Of a stretch of DNA of 64,000 nt, positions 52,860 to 62,092 are shown in pieces. Positions within the stretch are counted from its first letter, which is position 1. Each line of letters opens with the position of its first letter. A program made the position numbers and the translations under genes. The notes beneath the pieces were generated by a model. The model worked only from the letters and a program-made list of their open reading frames with translations, made no database searches and was not told the origin of the DNA. Source of the DNA: Candidatus Bathyarchaeota archaeon (lineage in GTDB: Archaea > Thermoproteota > Bathyarchaeia > Bathyarchaeales > UBA233); NCBI GenBank assembly GCA_007050895.1, contig SMYP01000181.1:4112-68111 (forward strand), in the 5' to 3' direction.

Positions 52860-52897
52860 GGCGCCGGATCGGCGCCAGCCCCCCGGTGTGGGGGGCT
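52860..52897 (-). promoter_or_regulatory. two strong hairpins in the leader of the MgtE-like gene
   Basis: Read on the reverse strand, AGCCCCCC/GGGGGGCT (complement of 52877-52897) with a 5-nt loop and GGCGCCG/CGGCGCC (52860-52876) with a 3-nt loop follow one another, just before the ribosome binding site (GAGGTGAGAGGTG). They could hide or expose it, as in ion-responsive leaders, but no known riboswitch consensus was recognised. Confidence 0.45.
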
Positions 52898-53048
52898 CCC
52901 TTTCGCAAGGGTCCAAGTCACTGGATTGCTCCATTTGACCTCGTGACCGGGTACGTCCTTCCCTCTTTTATGCATTGTGGGGTGGTTTCGCGCGCGGAGA
53001 AATGGGGACGCGACAACCCTTATCACCCCGGTGGACCATTCCAGGCCG

Positions 53049-53693
53049 ATGCGCATCCACAACCGAGTGGTGCTGGCCCTGGACGACCTGACTGGGGACC
53101 GGGCCGTGGAGGTGGCCAGTGACCTGGCCCATGGCCTGGACGCCGTCAAGGTGGGCTACCCCCTGGTGCTGACCGAGGGGCTGGACGTGGTCTCCCGCCT
53201 GTCCCGGGTCGCCCCGGTGATCTGCGACTTCAAGGTGGCCGACATCCCCGCCGTGTCCGCGATGATCGTGCAGAGGGCCGTCGGGGCCGGTGCCGTGGGT
53301 GTCATCGTCCACGGGTTCGTGGGGCACGATTCCGTGAGACAGGCGGCCGACGCCGCAGGCGAGGCGGACGTCTTCGTGGTCACGGAGATGAGCCACCCCG
53401 GCGCCCTGGACTACCTCCAGGACCGGGCCGAGGACATGGCCGCCATGGCCAGGAGGGAGGGCGCCACTGGCATCATCGCCCCGGCCACACGCCCCGAGAG
53501 GGTGACCGCCCTCCGGGGCATCGTGGGGCCCGACATGCTCATCCTCTCGCCGGGGGTGGGGACCCAGGGCGGCTCGGCGGGCGCCACCGTCCGGGCGGGC
53601 GCTGACGCTGTCATCGTCGGTCGCTCCCTCTACAGGGCCGAGGACCCCCAGTCCGCGCTGGGCGCGCTGCTGGAGGACCTTTCCGGGGGTTGA
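53049..53693 (+). CDS. pyrF: orotidine 5'-phosphate decarboxylase
   Basis: 214 aa. Last step of UMP synthesis. VVLALDD, the catalytic DFKVADIP tetrad (Asp-Lys-Asp), VTEMSHPG, GIIAPATRPER and SPGVGTQGG are in place. ATG 53049 sits 27 bp after CTTATCA, so leaderless; the open frame begins earlier but without family similarity. Confidence 0.96.
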   Translation: MRIHNRVVLALDDLTGDRAVEVASDLAHGLDAVKVGYPLVLTEGLDVVSRLSRVAPVICDFKVADIPAVSAMIVQRAVGAGAVGVIVHGFVGHDSVRQAADAAGEADVFVVTEMSHPGALDYLQDRAEDMAAMARREGATGIIAPATRPERVTALRGIVGPDMLILSPGVGTQGGSAGATVRAGADAVIVGRSLYRAEDPQSALGALLEDLSGG

Positions 53694-53712
53694 GGCCCGA
53701 CCGGCCGTGGGC

Positions 53713-56700
53713 TCACTCGCGCCGACCCGACCGGCGGGTGGACATGAGGGCGCCCACCGCGACCAGGGTCGCCAGGGCCACGAGGGCACCTGGACCGGGC
53801 ATGTTGAGGAAGCCGTCGTCCTCGTCGTTCCCTCCGGGCTTGCCGGGATTCACGGGCTCGTCAGGGCGCTCGGTCACGATGATCGAGCCGTTGACCTCGG
53901 TGGATGCCCCGGTGTCGTCGGTGACCGTGAGGGTCCAGGTGAAGGTGCCCGAGTCGGAGTACCTGTGGTAGGCCTCGCGGCCCTCGCCCTTCTTGCCGTC
54001 GCCGAAGTCCCACTCCCAGGTGGACAGGATGCCGTCGGCGTCGTAGGAACCGGTGGCGTCGTACCGCACGGTGGAGTTCTCCACCGCCGTGGCAGCCACA
54101 TCGGCCTCCGCTACGGGAGGGCGGTTGATGACCAGCACGGTGACGTTGGTGGATGCGCTCCTCCCGTCGTCGTCCATCGCCGTCAGGCGGACGGTGAACA
54201 CGCCGCTGGTGGTGTAGATGTGGGTCACGTTCCACCCGTTGGAACCGGCGCCGTCGCCGAAGTCCCAGAAGTAGCCCACCACCTTCCCGTCAGGGTCCAA
54301 GGTGCCCTCGGCGGTGAACTCCGCCGGGACGAGGGTGTCCACCTCCTCGGCCCCGAATATGGCGGGCATGGGAGGACGGTTGTCGACCTGGATGAACAGG
54401 GACCGGCTGTCGGTCCCGCCCATGTCGTCTGTGACGGTCAGCACGACCATGTAGATGCCGTTGTCGGTGTAGACGTGACTGAGGCGCGAGCCGTAGGCCA
54501 CGGCACCGTCGCCCAGGATCCAGGTGTAGGTCTCCACCCTGCCGTCGGGGTCCGATGAACCGGTCCCGTCCAGCTGGACGGTCTCGCCGGAAATGAGATG
54601 GGTCTTGGACGCGGAGAGCACCGCGGTGGGCCTGCGGTTCAGGACCTCCACCTTGACGGAGACGCTGGAGGTCAGGCCGCCGTCGTCCTCCACGGTGAGG
54701 GTAACGGTGTAGGTCCCCACCTTGCCGTAGGCGTACTCGACGATGGGGCCCACCTTCTCGACGGACCCGTCGCCCATGTCCCACCGCCTGTCGACGATGT
54801 CGCCGTCCAGGTCGTAGGAGGTGGTGCTGTCGAGCTCCAGCTCCTCCCCGGACAGGACCCGGGTATTGCCCTGGATGCGTGCGACGGGTTGAACGTTGGA
54901 AACGGTCACCGTCATGTTGGAGGTGGTGCTGGCGCCGTCGTCGTCGGTCACCGTGAGCTCCACCAGGAAGTCGCCGTACGTGGGGAACGCGTGGGTGACC
55001 ACGGGCCCGTTGGCGGTGCTACCGTCCCCGAAGTCCCAGTGGTAGAGCGAGATGGTCCCGTCGGTGTCGTACGATCCCCGGCCGTCGAGACGCAGGGGGA
55101 CGCCGGTCTGGGTGGCCATGTCCTCGCCGGCCACTGACACGGGGGCGCGGTTCGCCACCGTGACCTCGACGGTGCCGATGCCCTCGTCCCCGTCGTCGTC
55201 GGTGGCGATGAGGGTCACGGTGTACGTGCCGTCGTCGGCGAAGGAATGGGTGACGGTGGCGCCGAAGGCTGACGAGCCGTCGCCGAACCTCCACTGGTAC
55301 CAGAGCACCTTCCCATCGGGGTCGGACGAGCCGGTGCCCACGAAGCTCACGGCCTCGTGGGTCTTCACGGAGGTCGGGTTGGCCTCCGCCTTCGCCAGCG
55401 GGGCGCGGTTCAGGACCTTTACCACCAGCTCCACGAAGGAGGAGGTGGAGTCCTGGTCGACCACGGTGAGCTTCACGGTGAACCGGCCGTCATCGGTGTA
55501 CGCGTGGGTCACCACGGCGCCGGTGGCGGAGCCGCCGTCGCCGAAGGACCAGTAGTAGTTCGCGATCTGGTTCTCGGGGTCCGAGCTCTCCCTGCCGTCG
55601 AAGGTGACCGTGTCGCCGGTGTATATCGAGGTCGCGGTCACGTTGATGACGGCCAGGGGAGGCTGGTTCCGGACGGTTATCAGCACGCTGGTGGAGTTGA
55701 TGCCACCGGTATCGTCCCGCACCGACAGGGTCGCGAGGTAGGTGCCGTACACAGCGTAGGTGTGGGACACCTGGGGACCGTACGCCCGCTGACCGTCGCC
55801 GAAGTTCCAGGTCCAGTTGACGATCTCGCCGTCAGGGTCGTAGGAACCGGTCCCGTTGAAGCGCACGGGCTTGGCCAGTGTGGTCTGCATGGGCGAGGCC
55901 ACCATGTGGGCCACCGGGGACCGGTTGAGCACGGTCACGTTGAAGGTGGTCTCGTTGGTGGCGCCGTCGTCGTCCCAGATCTTCAGGGTCGCCAGGTGGG
56001 CACCGGGGTTCTCCCAGACGTGGGTGGCGTTGGCGGTGCTGTAGACCAGCCCGTCACCCAGGTCCCAGAGGTACGACGCGATGTACCCGTCCAGGTCGTA
56101 GCAGTAGCTGCCGTCCAACAGCACGGCCTCTCCCGTCACGACCGTCAGGTCCGTGAACTCCACGTGGGGTGCGCGGTTGCCGACGACCACGGTTATGGAA
56201 GTGATGCCGTAGGCACCACCGGTGTCGGTCACCGTGAGGGTGACGGTGTACGTCCCGTCGTCCTCGTAGCTGTGGCTGGTGGCCACCCCGGTGGAGCTAT
56301 CGCCGTCCCCGAAGTCCCATGCGTAGGAGGCCAGGTTGCCGTCGGGGTCCGAGGAGGAGCTGGCGTTGAAGTTGACCGTCTCGAGGGTCAGCACGTATCC
56401 GCTGCTGGCCCGGGCGACGGCCACGGGAGCGGAGTTGCCCACGATGACCCTCGCCGTCTTGTAGGCGAGGGCACCGTCGTCGTCGACGACCACCAGGGTG
56501 ATGTTGTAGGAACCGTTGGAGCTGTACGCATGGGAGACCACCTTCCCGGAACCCGTGGTGGTGTCCCCGAATATCCAGGTGTAGCTGGCGATGGAACCGT
56601 CCACGTCGTAGGAGCCGCTGGCATCGAGCCCGATGCTCTCGCCGGCCACCACCATGGACCTGTTGACCACCATGTTGACCTTGGGGGCCTGGTTGAGCAC

Positions 56701-57669
56701 CGTCACGTATATGGCGGTGGTGTCCGGCTCCCCGTCGTCGTCCCAGACGGTGAGGGAGACGCGGTACCTGCCGTCGTCGGGGTAGGTGACGACCAGGGGC
56801 GAACCCCACATGACGGTGTCGTTGTGCAACGTCCAGCGGAACCTCACCACCTTGCCGTCGGTGTCGTAGGAGGAGTCCCCAGATATGGACACGGGGGTCA
56901 TGGTGTTGACGATGGCATCCTTGGCCACCGCGTACGGCAGCCGGTTGTAGATCCTGACGGTGATGGTGGCGCTCCCCACTCCGCCGTCGTTGTCGGTCAC
57001 CACCAGGGTGATGTTGTAGTACTTTCCAGGCGACGGGGAGCCGTCGGTGTAGGTGTGGGAGACGTTCATGCCCTGGCCCACCTTGCCGTCACCGAAGTAC
57101 CACAGGTACTTCTGCAGGGTCCCGTCCGAATCAGAGGACCCGGAGGCGGTGAAGGTGATGGCGGTGTTGGAGTAGGCGAACTCCTGGGAGGGGGTCGCCT
57201 TCGCCGTCGGGGGCAGGTTGACCGTCACGTCCTTGTCCGCGCTGTTGTCCGTCTCGTCGTCCTCGCTGACGACCCCGGTGGGATCGAGGACGGCCCGCAG
57301 GGTGTGCTTGCCGCCAGAGGCTCCCGTCAGGTCCCAGGTGAAGGTCACCTTGCCACTCGCGGACGGGACGAGGCTGAAGGGGCCCTTGTTGCCTATGTCC
57401 ACGGCTGCGGTCACGTCCTTGAGCTTGACGTAGAAGCCGGTGGCGTTGGCGTCGCCCTCGTTCGTGAAGGAGACGTCCACGTCGACCGTCGTGCCCTTCG
57501 TCGGCACTGTCACCTCGGGCACGATGTCCGAGGAGGCCACCGTGAGGTCGGGGGAGGCCCCGGCCGTCCCGGCGATGATGGCCACCGCCACCAGGAACAG
57601 GGCCAGGCCAACGATGGCCAGGACCGGTGCCGGCAGCCTCCGCTTTCGGCTTTCCGGGCTTGCTGGCAT
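53713..57669 (-). CDS. surface protein with CARDB-like domain and 13 PKD repeats
   Basis: 1318 aa. Basic N-terminus and signal anchor (about 14-37), one CARDB-like domain (about 38-150, VSFTNEGDANATGF ... DDETDNSADKD), then thirteen consecutive PKD domains of 85 residues. Each has a YxWDFGDG-type turn, a VSHxY strand and an NRxP linker. The C-terminus MPGPGALVALATLVAVGALM plus RRSGRRE resembles a PGF-CTERM-type anchor with PGPG instead of PGF. ATG 57669 directly abuts the upstream stop, with AGGAGG eight nt ahead. A filament-like adhesin or S-layer partner is the natural reading. Confidence 0.9.
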   Translation of the reverse strand: MPASPESRKRRLPAPVLAIVGLALFLVAVAIIAGTAGASPDLTVASSDIVPEVTVPTKGTTVDVDVSFTNEGDANATGFYVKLKDVTAAVDIGNKGPFSLVPSASGKVTFTWDLTGASGGKHTLRAVLDPTGVVSEDDETDNSADKDVTVNLPPTAKATPSQEFAYSNTAITFTASGSSDSDGTLQKYLWYFGDGKVGQGMNVSHTYTDGSPSPGKYYNITLVVTDNDGGVGSATITVRIYNRLPYAVAKDAIVNTMTPVSISGDSSYDTDGKVVRFRWTLHNDTVMWGSPLVVTYPDDGRYRVSLTVWDDDGEPDTTAIYVTVLNQAPKVNMVVNRSMVVAGESIGLDASGSYDVDGSIASYTWIFGDTTTGSGKVVSHAYSSNGSYNITLVVVDDDGALAYKTARVIVGNSAPVAVARASSGYVLTLETVNFNASSSSDPDGNLASYAWDFGDGDSSTGVATSHSYEDDGTYTVTLTVTDTGGAYGITSITVVVGNRAPHVEFTDLTVVTGEAVLLDGSYCYDLDGYIASYLWDLGDGLVYSTANATHVWENPGAHLATLKIWDDDGATNETTFNVTVLNRSPVAHMVASPMQTTLAKPVRFNGTGSYDPDGEIVNWTWNFGDGQRAYGPQVSHTYAVYGTYLATLSVRDDTGGINSTSVLITVRNQPPLAVINVTATSIYTGDTVTFDGRESSDPENQIANYYWSFGDGGSATGAVVTHAYTDDGRFTVKLTVVDQDSTSSFVELVVKVLNRAPLAKAEANPTSVKTHEAVSFVGTGSSDPDGKVLWYQWRFGDGSSAFGATVTHSFADDGTYTVTLIATDDDGDEGIGTVEVTVANRAPVSVAGEDMATQTGVPLRLDGRGSYDTDGTISLYHWDFGDGSTANGPVVTHAFPTYGDFLVELTVTDDDGASTTSNMTVTVSNVQPVARIQGNTRVLSGEELELDSTTSYDLDGDIVDRRWDMGDGSVEKVGPIVEYAYGKVGTYTVTLTVEDDGGLTSSVSVKVEVLNRRPTAVLSASKTHLISGETVQLDGTGSSDPDGRVETYTWILGDGAVAYGSRLSHVYTDNGIYMVVLTVTDDMGGTDSRSLFIQVDNRPPMPAIFGAEEVDTLVPAEFTAEGTLDPDGKVVGYFWDFGDGAGSNGWNVTHIYTTSGVFTVRLTAMDDDGRSASTNVTVLVINRPPVAEADVAATAVENSTVRYDATGSYDADGILSTWEWDFGDGKKGEGREAYHRYSDSGTFTWTLTVTDDTGASTEVNGSIIVTERPDEPVNPGKPGGNDEDDGFLNMPGPGALVALATLVAVGALMSTRRSGRRE

Positions 57670-60600
57670 CTAAGGTTCCTCCTTGTCCTCCTCTAGGCTG
57701 AACTGCTCGTCGAGGCCGTCGCCTTCCGATTCGGCGTCGAGGTCCAGGGCGGGGGCGGCCACCTTGCGGACCACTCGGGGCCGCACGATGTTGCCGTTCG
57801 GCTCGGGCTCCGAGATGGCGCCGCTGGCCAGGTCCTCGTCCTTGGGCATCACCGCCTTGCGCTGGACGACGGGGCGGGGTCGGATCTCCTTCTTCATGCC
57901 CTCGGGGACCGTCTTGGCGGCCTCGGGGGCGGGCTTCAGGTCGACCTCGTCCACCACCAGCTCCTCAGAGGTCTGGCCGCCCTCCGGGACCTCCACGGTC
58001 TCGGGGGCCTCAGCGTCCTCCTCGGGGGTCGCGACGGCCTGTTCCTGCTCGATGCTCTCCAGGTCTCGGAAGGGCGTTCCACAGTACGGACACTTCTCCG
58101 CGTCGGAGCGTATCCACGACTCGCACTCGGAGCACTTGGCCACCTCCACCTCGAACTCGATGCCGCACTTGGGGCACTGGGTGGCGGTGTCGCGCACCAG
58201 CGTGCCGCACTCGCCGCACTCCACCATGCGACCCTTGGATGAGAAGGCCCAGTAGCCCAGGGTGCCTCCGATGGCCGCCACGGCTATGATGACGATGATG
58301 ACGGTCCACAGGAGCCAGTTGGGGCCGGACTCATCCTGCTCCTCGACCTCCACCGCGATGATGGTCAGCTTGGCGGGATCGGAGGTCTCCATGTCCAGGT
58401 CGTCGTCCCGGGCGGTCACGAAGTAGTCGTACTGCCCGAAGAACCTGGGACCCACGCGGGGCGTGAACTCGAACACGCCCAGCCCGTCGGCCTGGGTCTG
58501 GTACTTCTGCATGGATATCGGGTCGTCCAGGAACACCCTCGCGTTGGGTGCGGGCGCGCCCTGGGCGGTGTTGTACTTGACAGTTCCCCGGACCACCAGC
58601 ATGCCGCCGGCGGGGAACTCGGAGATCTTGGTGGTCTCCAGGACGACCACCAGAGTGGTCGGGCCCGGTGGGATCACGTCGATGGACACCGTCCTGCTGA
58701 TGCCGTTCGCCACGCCAGCGTACTCGCCGGTGGGGGTCACGACCACCTTCAGATGGTACACGCCATCCGTGAAGGGCGCGGGGACGGTGAACTCGAAGGC
58801 GCCGTCCTGGTCAAGGACGGTGGTGTTGCTCCAGGTCGAGACGTTGTCCCAAAGCTGGACCTCCACCTCACCGAAGAAGAGGGGGCTGCGCACCGTGGGG
58901 AAGACGGCGGTCGCCACGCCGTTGACCACGAACTCGGTGCCCGCCACTACCGTGGTGTTGGCGATGAAAATCTCCACCGCTATCTGGGTGGGGGGCACGA
59001 TGGGCTTGCTGAAGGAGCCGGTCATCGTCTTGGCGCGGTCCAGGTTCACGAACCGGACCACCTCCTCGTCGCCGGCCTTCTCGCTCTTGGCCACGATCTT
59101 GTAGTTCCCGACGAAGTACTCGCCCTCCGGGGTCACGATGGACCCGAGGAGCGGGAGCCGGACCTTGCCGTCGTCGTTGGTCACGCCGGTGGCCTCGGAC
59201 GTCCCGTTGCTGGTGTAGAATATCTCCACGTCCACGTCGGAGACGGGATTGGCCAGCACGTCCTGGATCACCACGGTGAGGTACCAGTAGACCAGCACGG
59301 TGGCGTTGCCCAGGGAGAACGGGTAGGGGACCTCGGCATCCGTGAGGTACACCTTCGTATCCTCCCGGGAGCTGACCAGGGGCTGGTTGGATGACGTGGT
59401 GTCCATGTAGAGGGTGGCCACGGCCATGTCCAGGGGCTCGTCGGCCTCCACCGCGCAATCGTTCAGCGTGAGGATGTTGGAGTCAGCGTGGAAGCTGACC
59501 ACCTTTATCGAGCTTCCGGTGACGTTCGCGAAGGCGCCCGAGAAGTGGACGCTCTGGGCGGTCATGGTGATTCCCTCGAGGGACGCGGCAGGTGAATCCA
59601 CGTGGAGCTCCTCCACGTAGATCTCGCCACCCTTCATGTCGAGGATGGGGACCTCGATGACCACCATGTCACCCTCCACCACGCAGCTGTTGGCCATGGT
59701 GACCTGGCCGCCGCGCAGCAGCATGCGGGCGCTGAAGGTGGACGCCTGGGCCGAGATGGTGGCACCGCCCTCGGAGACGAGGGTGGTCACGTCGACGGTG
59801 GACCCCGGCGACATGACGAGGCTCGAGTTCCCGTACAGGTACACGTTGATCGGATAGTTGGAGGTGAGGGTCGCCCCCTGCAGGACCAGGGTCCCTCCAG
59901 CCTCCACGATGACGTAGTACTGGTGGTCACGGTCCTGAAGCACCTTGAGCGTCGAGGTCGCCACGCTGAGGCGCCCGCGCACGAGTATGTTGCCATCCTG
60001 TATGTAATCGGCCGACAGTGCCATTTCCTGGCCGGCCTGGATCACCATGTCGCCCACGGTCGAGGATATCAGGTCCCGGGGCTCCACTGGCGGGAGCACC
60101 ACAGAGGCCTGGGGGAGGTTCGCCTCCCAGTCCATGGTGGGGAACGGGGTGAGCAGGAGGGGCTCCGCGCCCTCCCTTCCACCGAAGGTCGCCCAGATGA
60201 TGTAGTTGCCGATGAAGTGGGACTCGCCATCGTTGATGATGTCGGACATCACCTCGATGACGGCCCTGCCGTCCTCGCCACCCGTGGAGGTGCCGACGAC
60301 GGTCCCGTTGATGTAGTGCCGTACCTCGATTTCCGCTGAGGGGATGGTAAGGGTGGACTCGTCCTCGACGACGACCTCCACCCGGCGGAACACCATGGCG
60401 GTGGACCACTCGTCGGTGGCCACGCCCTCGCAGGTCACGTTGCGCAGCTCGCAGGTGGCTCCAGCCGTCAGCTGGAGGCTGGTCTCCGAGCCGCCCGAGA
60501 ACACGGTGTCCACGATCACGGCCTTGGTGCCGGTCAGCACGGTGGTGTCCACGGAGGAGAGGAGGGAGCTCTCCACCATCAGACCGCCGCCGTCTATGGA

Positions 60601-61797
60601 CAGCTCACCGGTTACCTCCGAGCCCATGATGCTCAGGAGGCCGGCGCTGCCAACGATGCCGCCGTCGAGCAGGCTGTCCTCGATGCTCACCTCGACGTAA
60701 CCCTGCAGGATAACGGTGGCCCAGAGCTGGGAGGTGGACGACATGTGGAGGGAGGTCCCGTCGTCCAGGATGACCAGGAAGGGCCACTCGGACCAGGCAA
60801 CGGTGTTGTCCAGGACCAGGCTGCCGCCCGACTCGACGAACAGTGCGAACTGGTTCTCGTAGTCCTGGTGGAGCTCGAAGCTGGTCCCGGTGAGGGTGAG
60901 GGTCGCGCCCTCGCGGACGGTGACGAAGCCGTCCTGCTTGTACTCCTGGTCGATGCTCTTGTCGCCGGTGGTGGCGTCGATGACCAGGTCCCAGTGGGTG
61001 AATATCAGCACGGTTATGGAGGCCAGGTTGTTGTTCAGCTTGTCCTCCCCGGGCAGCACCTTGGAGATGTAGACGTTGATCGTGTGGGTGCCGCCCAGAC
61101 CGGTGGTGTCCCAGAGCGAGGTGACCTGCTTCTGACCGCCCTCGGGCACGCTGGTCGTCTGGTTGCTGATGAGGGTGCCGAGACCGGGCACGCCGTCCCA
61201 GAACTGCACCACCACCAGGGTGGCAGCGCTCTCGCCCAGGTTCCTCACGGTGGCCTGGATGGTGAGGACATCGCCCTCCATCGGGTGGGTGCTGGAGACC
61301 GAGAGGCCGGAGGCGCTCACCGAGGCGTCCGGCAGGCTCCTCACCCTCACCGACAGGGAGGCGTCGTTGTTGTCCTCTCGCCGCTCGTCGATGGCGTCGT
61401 CGGCGTCAACCAGGATGCCTATCGTGTGGTCGCCCTGGGTCAGGGACAGGTCGAACGAGGCTGTCCGCCAGCCGTCGACGGGGACGAGCTCGATGACGAA
61501 CCTGTCCACCTGCTCGGTGTCCACCAGCAGGTCCACAGAGACTTCGGACGCGTCCTCGTCGCCCAGGTCGTATACCTTCACGGTGACATTGAACTCCACG
61601 CCGGCCATCAGCACGGCCTTGGAAAGCGTTATGTCACCTGCGCTCACCGCCAGGTCCGGTCCGTACTCGACGGTGGACCTGGTCTCTCCGCCGTCCCCGG
61701 CCAGGACCGGTACGGCGATGAGGGCCACCGCCACCAGGGCGAAGGCCATCGCGCGCATTACGCGCGTTACGCTATGTGGCTCAAATCGGTTAACCAC
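57670..61797 (-). CDS. giant CARDB/carboxypeptidase-regulatory-like membrane protein with cytoplasmic double zinc ribbon
   Basis: 1375 aa from GTG 61797, eight nt after GGAGGG. Signal segment (about 10-34), two CARDB domains in the first 270 residues, then long beta-helix-like and repeat-rich regions and carboxypeptidase-like Ig domains, e.g. VNDDGKVRLPLLGSIVT. A transmembrane helix lies near 1161-1184. The cytoplasmic tail starts with two zinc ribbons (CGECG...CPKC and CSECE...CPYC, about 1194-1240) and is then acidic and proline-rich. The same outside-beta, TM, inside-zinc-ribbon plan is seen at 9.0-10.8 kb. It forms an operon with the PKD protein. Confidence 0.87.
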   Translation of the reverse strand: MVNRFEPHSVTRVMRAMAFALVAVALIAVPVLAGDGGETRSTVEYGPDLAVSAGDITLSKAVLMAGVEFNVTVKVYDLGDEDASEVSVDLLVDTEQVDRFVIELVPVDGWRTASFDLSLTQGDHTIGILVDADDAIDERREDNNDASLSVRVRSLPDASVSASGLSVSSTHPMEGDVLTIQATVRNLGESAATLVVVQFWDGVPGLGTLISNQTTSVPEGGQKQVTSLWDTTGLGGTHTINVYISKVLPGEDKLNNNLASITVLIFTHWDLVIDATTGDKSIDQEYKQDGFVTVREGATLTLTGTSFELHQDYENQFALFVESGGSLVLDNTVAWSEWPFLVILDDGTSLHMSSTSQLWATVILQGYVEVSIEDSLLDGGIVGSAGLLSIMGSEVTGELSIDGGGLMVESSLLSSVDTTVLTGTKAVIVDTVFSGGSETSLQLTAGATCELRNVTCEGVATDEWSTAMVFRRVEVVVEDESTLTIPSAEIEVRHYINGTVVGTSTGGEDGRAVIEVMSDIINDGESHFIGNYIIWATFGGREGAEPLLLTPFPTMDWEANLPQASVVLPPVEPRDLISSTVGDMVIQAGQEMALSADYIQDGNILVRGRLSVATSTLKVLQDRDHQYYVIVEAGGTLVLQGATLTSNYPINVYLYGNSSLVMSPGSTVDVTTLVSEGGATISAQASTFSARMLLRGGQVTMANSCVVEGDMVVIEVPILDMKGGEIYVEELHVDSPAASLEGITMTAQSVHFSGAFANVTGSSIKVVSFHADSNILTLNDCAVEADEPLDMAVATLYMDTTSSNQPLVSSREDTKVYLTDAEVPYPFSLGNATVLVYWYLTVVIQDVLANPVSDVDVEIFYTSNGTSEATGVTNDDGKVRLPLLGSIVTPEGEYFVGNYKIVAKSEKAGDEEVVRFVNLDRAKTMTGSFSKPIVPPTQIAVEIFIANTTVVAGTEFVVNGVATAVFPTVRSPLFFGEVEVQLWDNVSTWSNTTVLDQDGAFEFTVPAPFTDGVYHLKVVVTPTGEYAGVANGISRTVSIDVIPPGPTTLVVVLETTKISEFPAGGMLVVRGTVKYNTAQGAPAPNARVFLDDPISMQKYQTQADGLGVFEFTPRVGPRFFGQYDYFVTARDDDLDMETSDPAKLTIIAVEVEEQDESGPNWLLWTVIIVIIAVAAIGGTLGYWAFSSKGRMVECGECGTLVRDTATQCPKCGIEFEVEVAKCSECESWIRSDAEKCPYCGTPFRDLESIEQEQAVATPEEDAEAPETVEVPEGGQTSEELVVDEVDLKPAPEAAKTVPEGMKKEIRPRPVVQRKAVMPKDEDLASGAISEPEPNGNIVRPRVVRKVAAPALDLDAESEGDGLDEQFSLEEDKEEP

Positions 61798-61920
61798 TTG
61801 AAGTTCCCTCCTTGACTGGATCCCGTTCCATGCATGGGGTTTAGGTTCGGGTCGACCCGGCCTTATTGCCATACGTGGATGCGTTGGCAGGCCAGGGTCC
61901 ATGCACTCACTGGAAGGGTC

Positions 61921-61930
61921 GATATATAAC
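61921..61930 (-). promoter_or_regulatory. TATA box of the giant surface-protein operon
   Basis: GATATATAAC (read on the + strand; its complement GTTATATATC reads toward the gene) predicts transcription from about 61899, leaving a leader of about 100 nt before GTG 61797. The 160-bp gap to the next gene holds nothing else obvious. Confidence 0.5.
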
Positions 61931-62092
61931 CCTATTCACCTGATTCTAATTTTTGACTAAGTAAGAATGAACCCTCGAGAGGGCCTTTTCGACAAGAGCC
62001 AGACCTTCTCGGATGTGGCTAGGACCGAACTCGTTTTTCCACTCTTGTGAGAAGCAAAGAACGCGAAAACCTGTATCTCGTCCCGTGAACCC

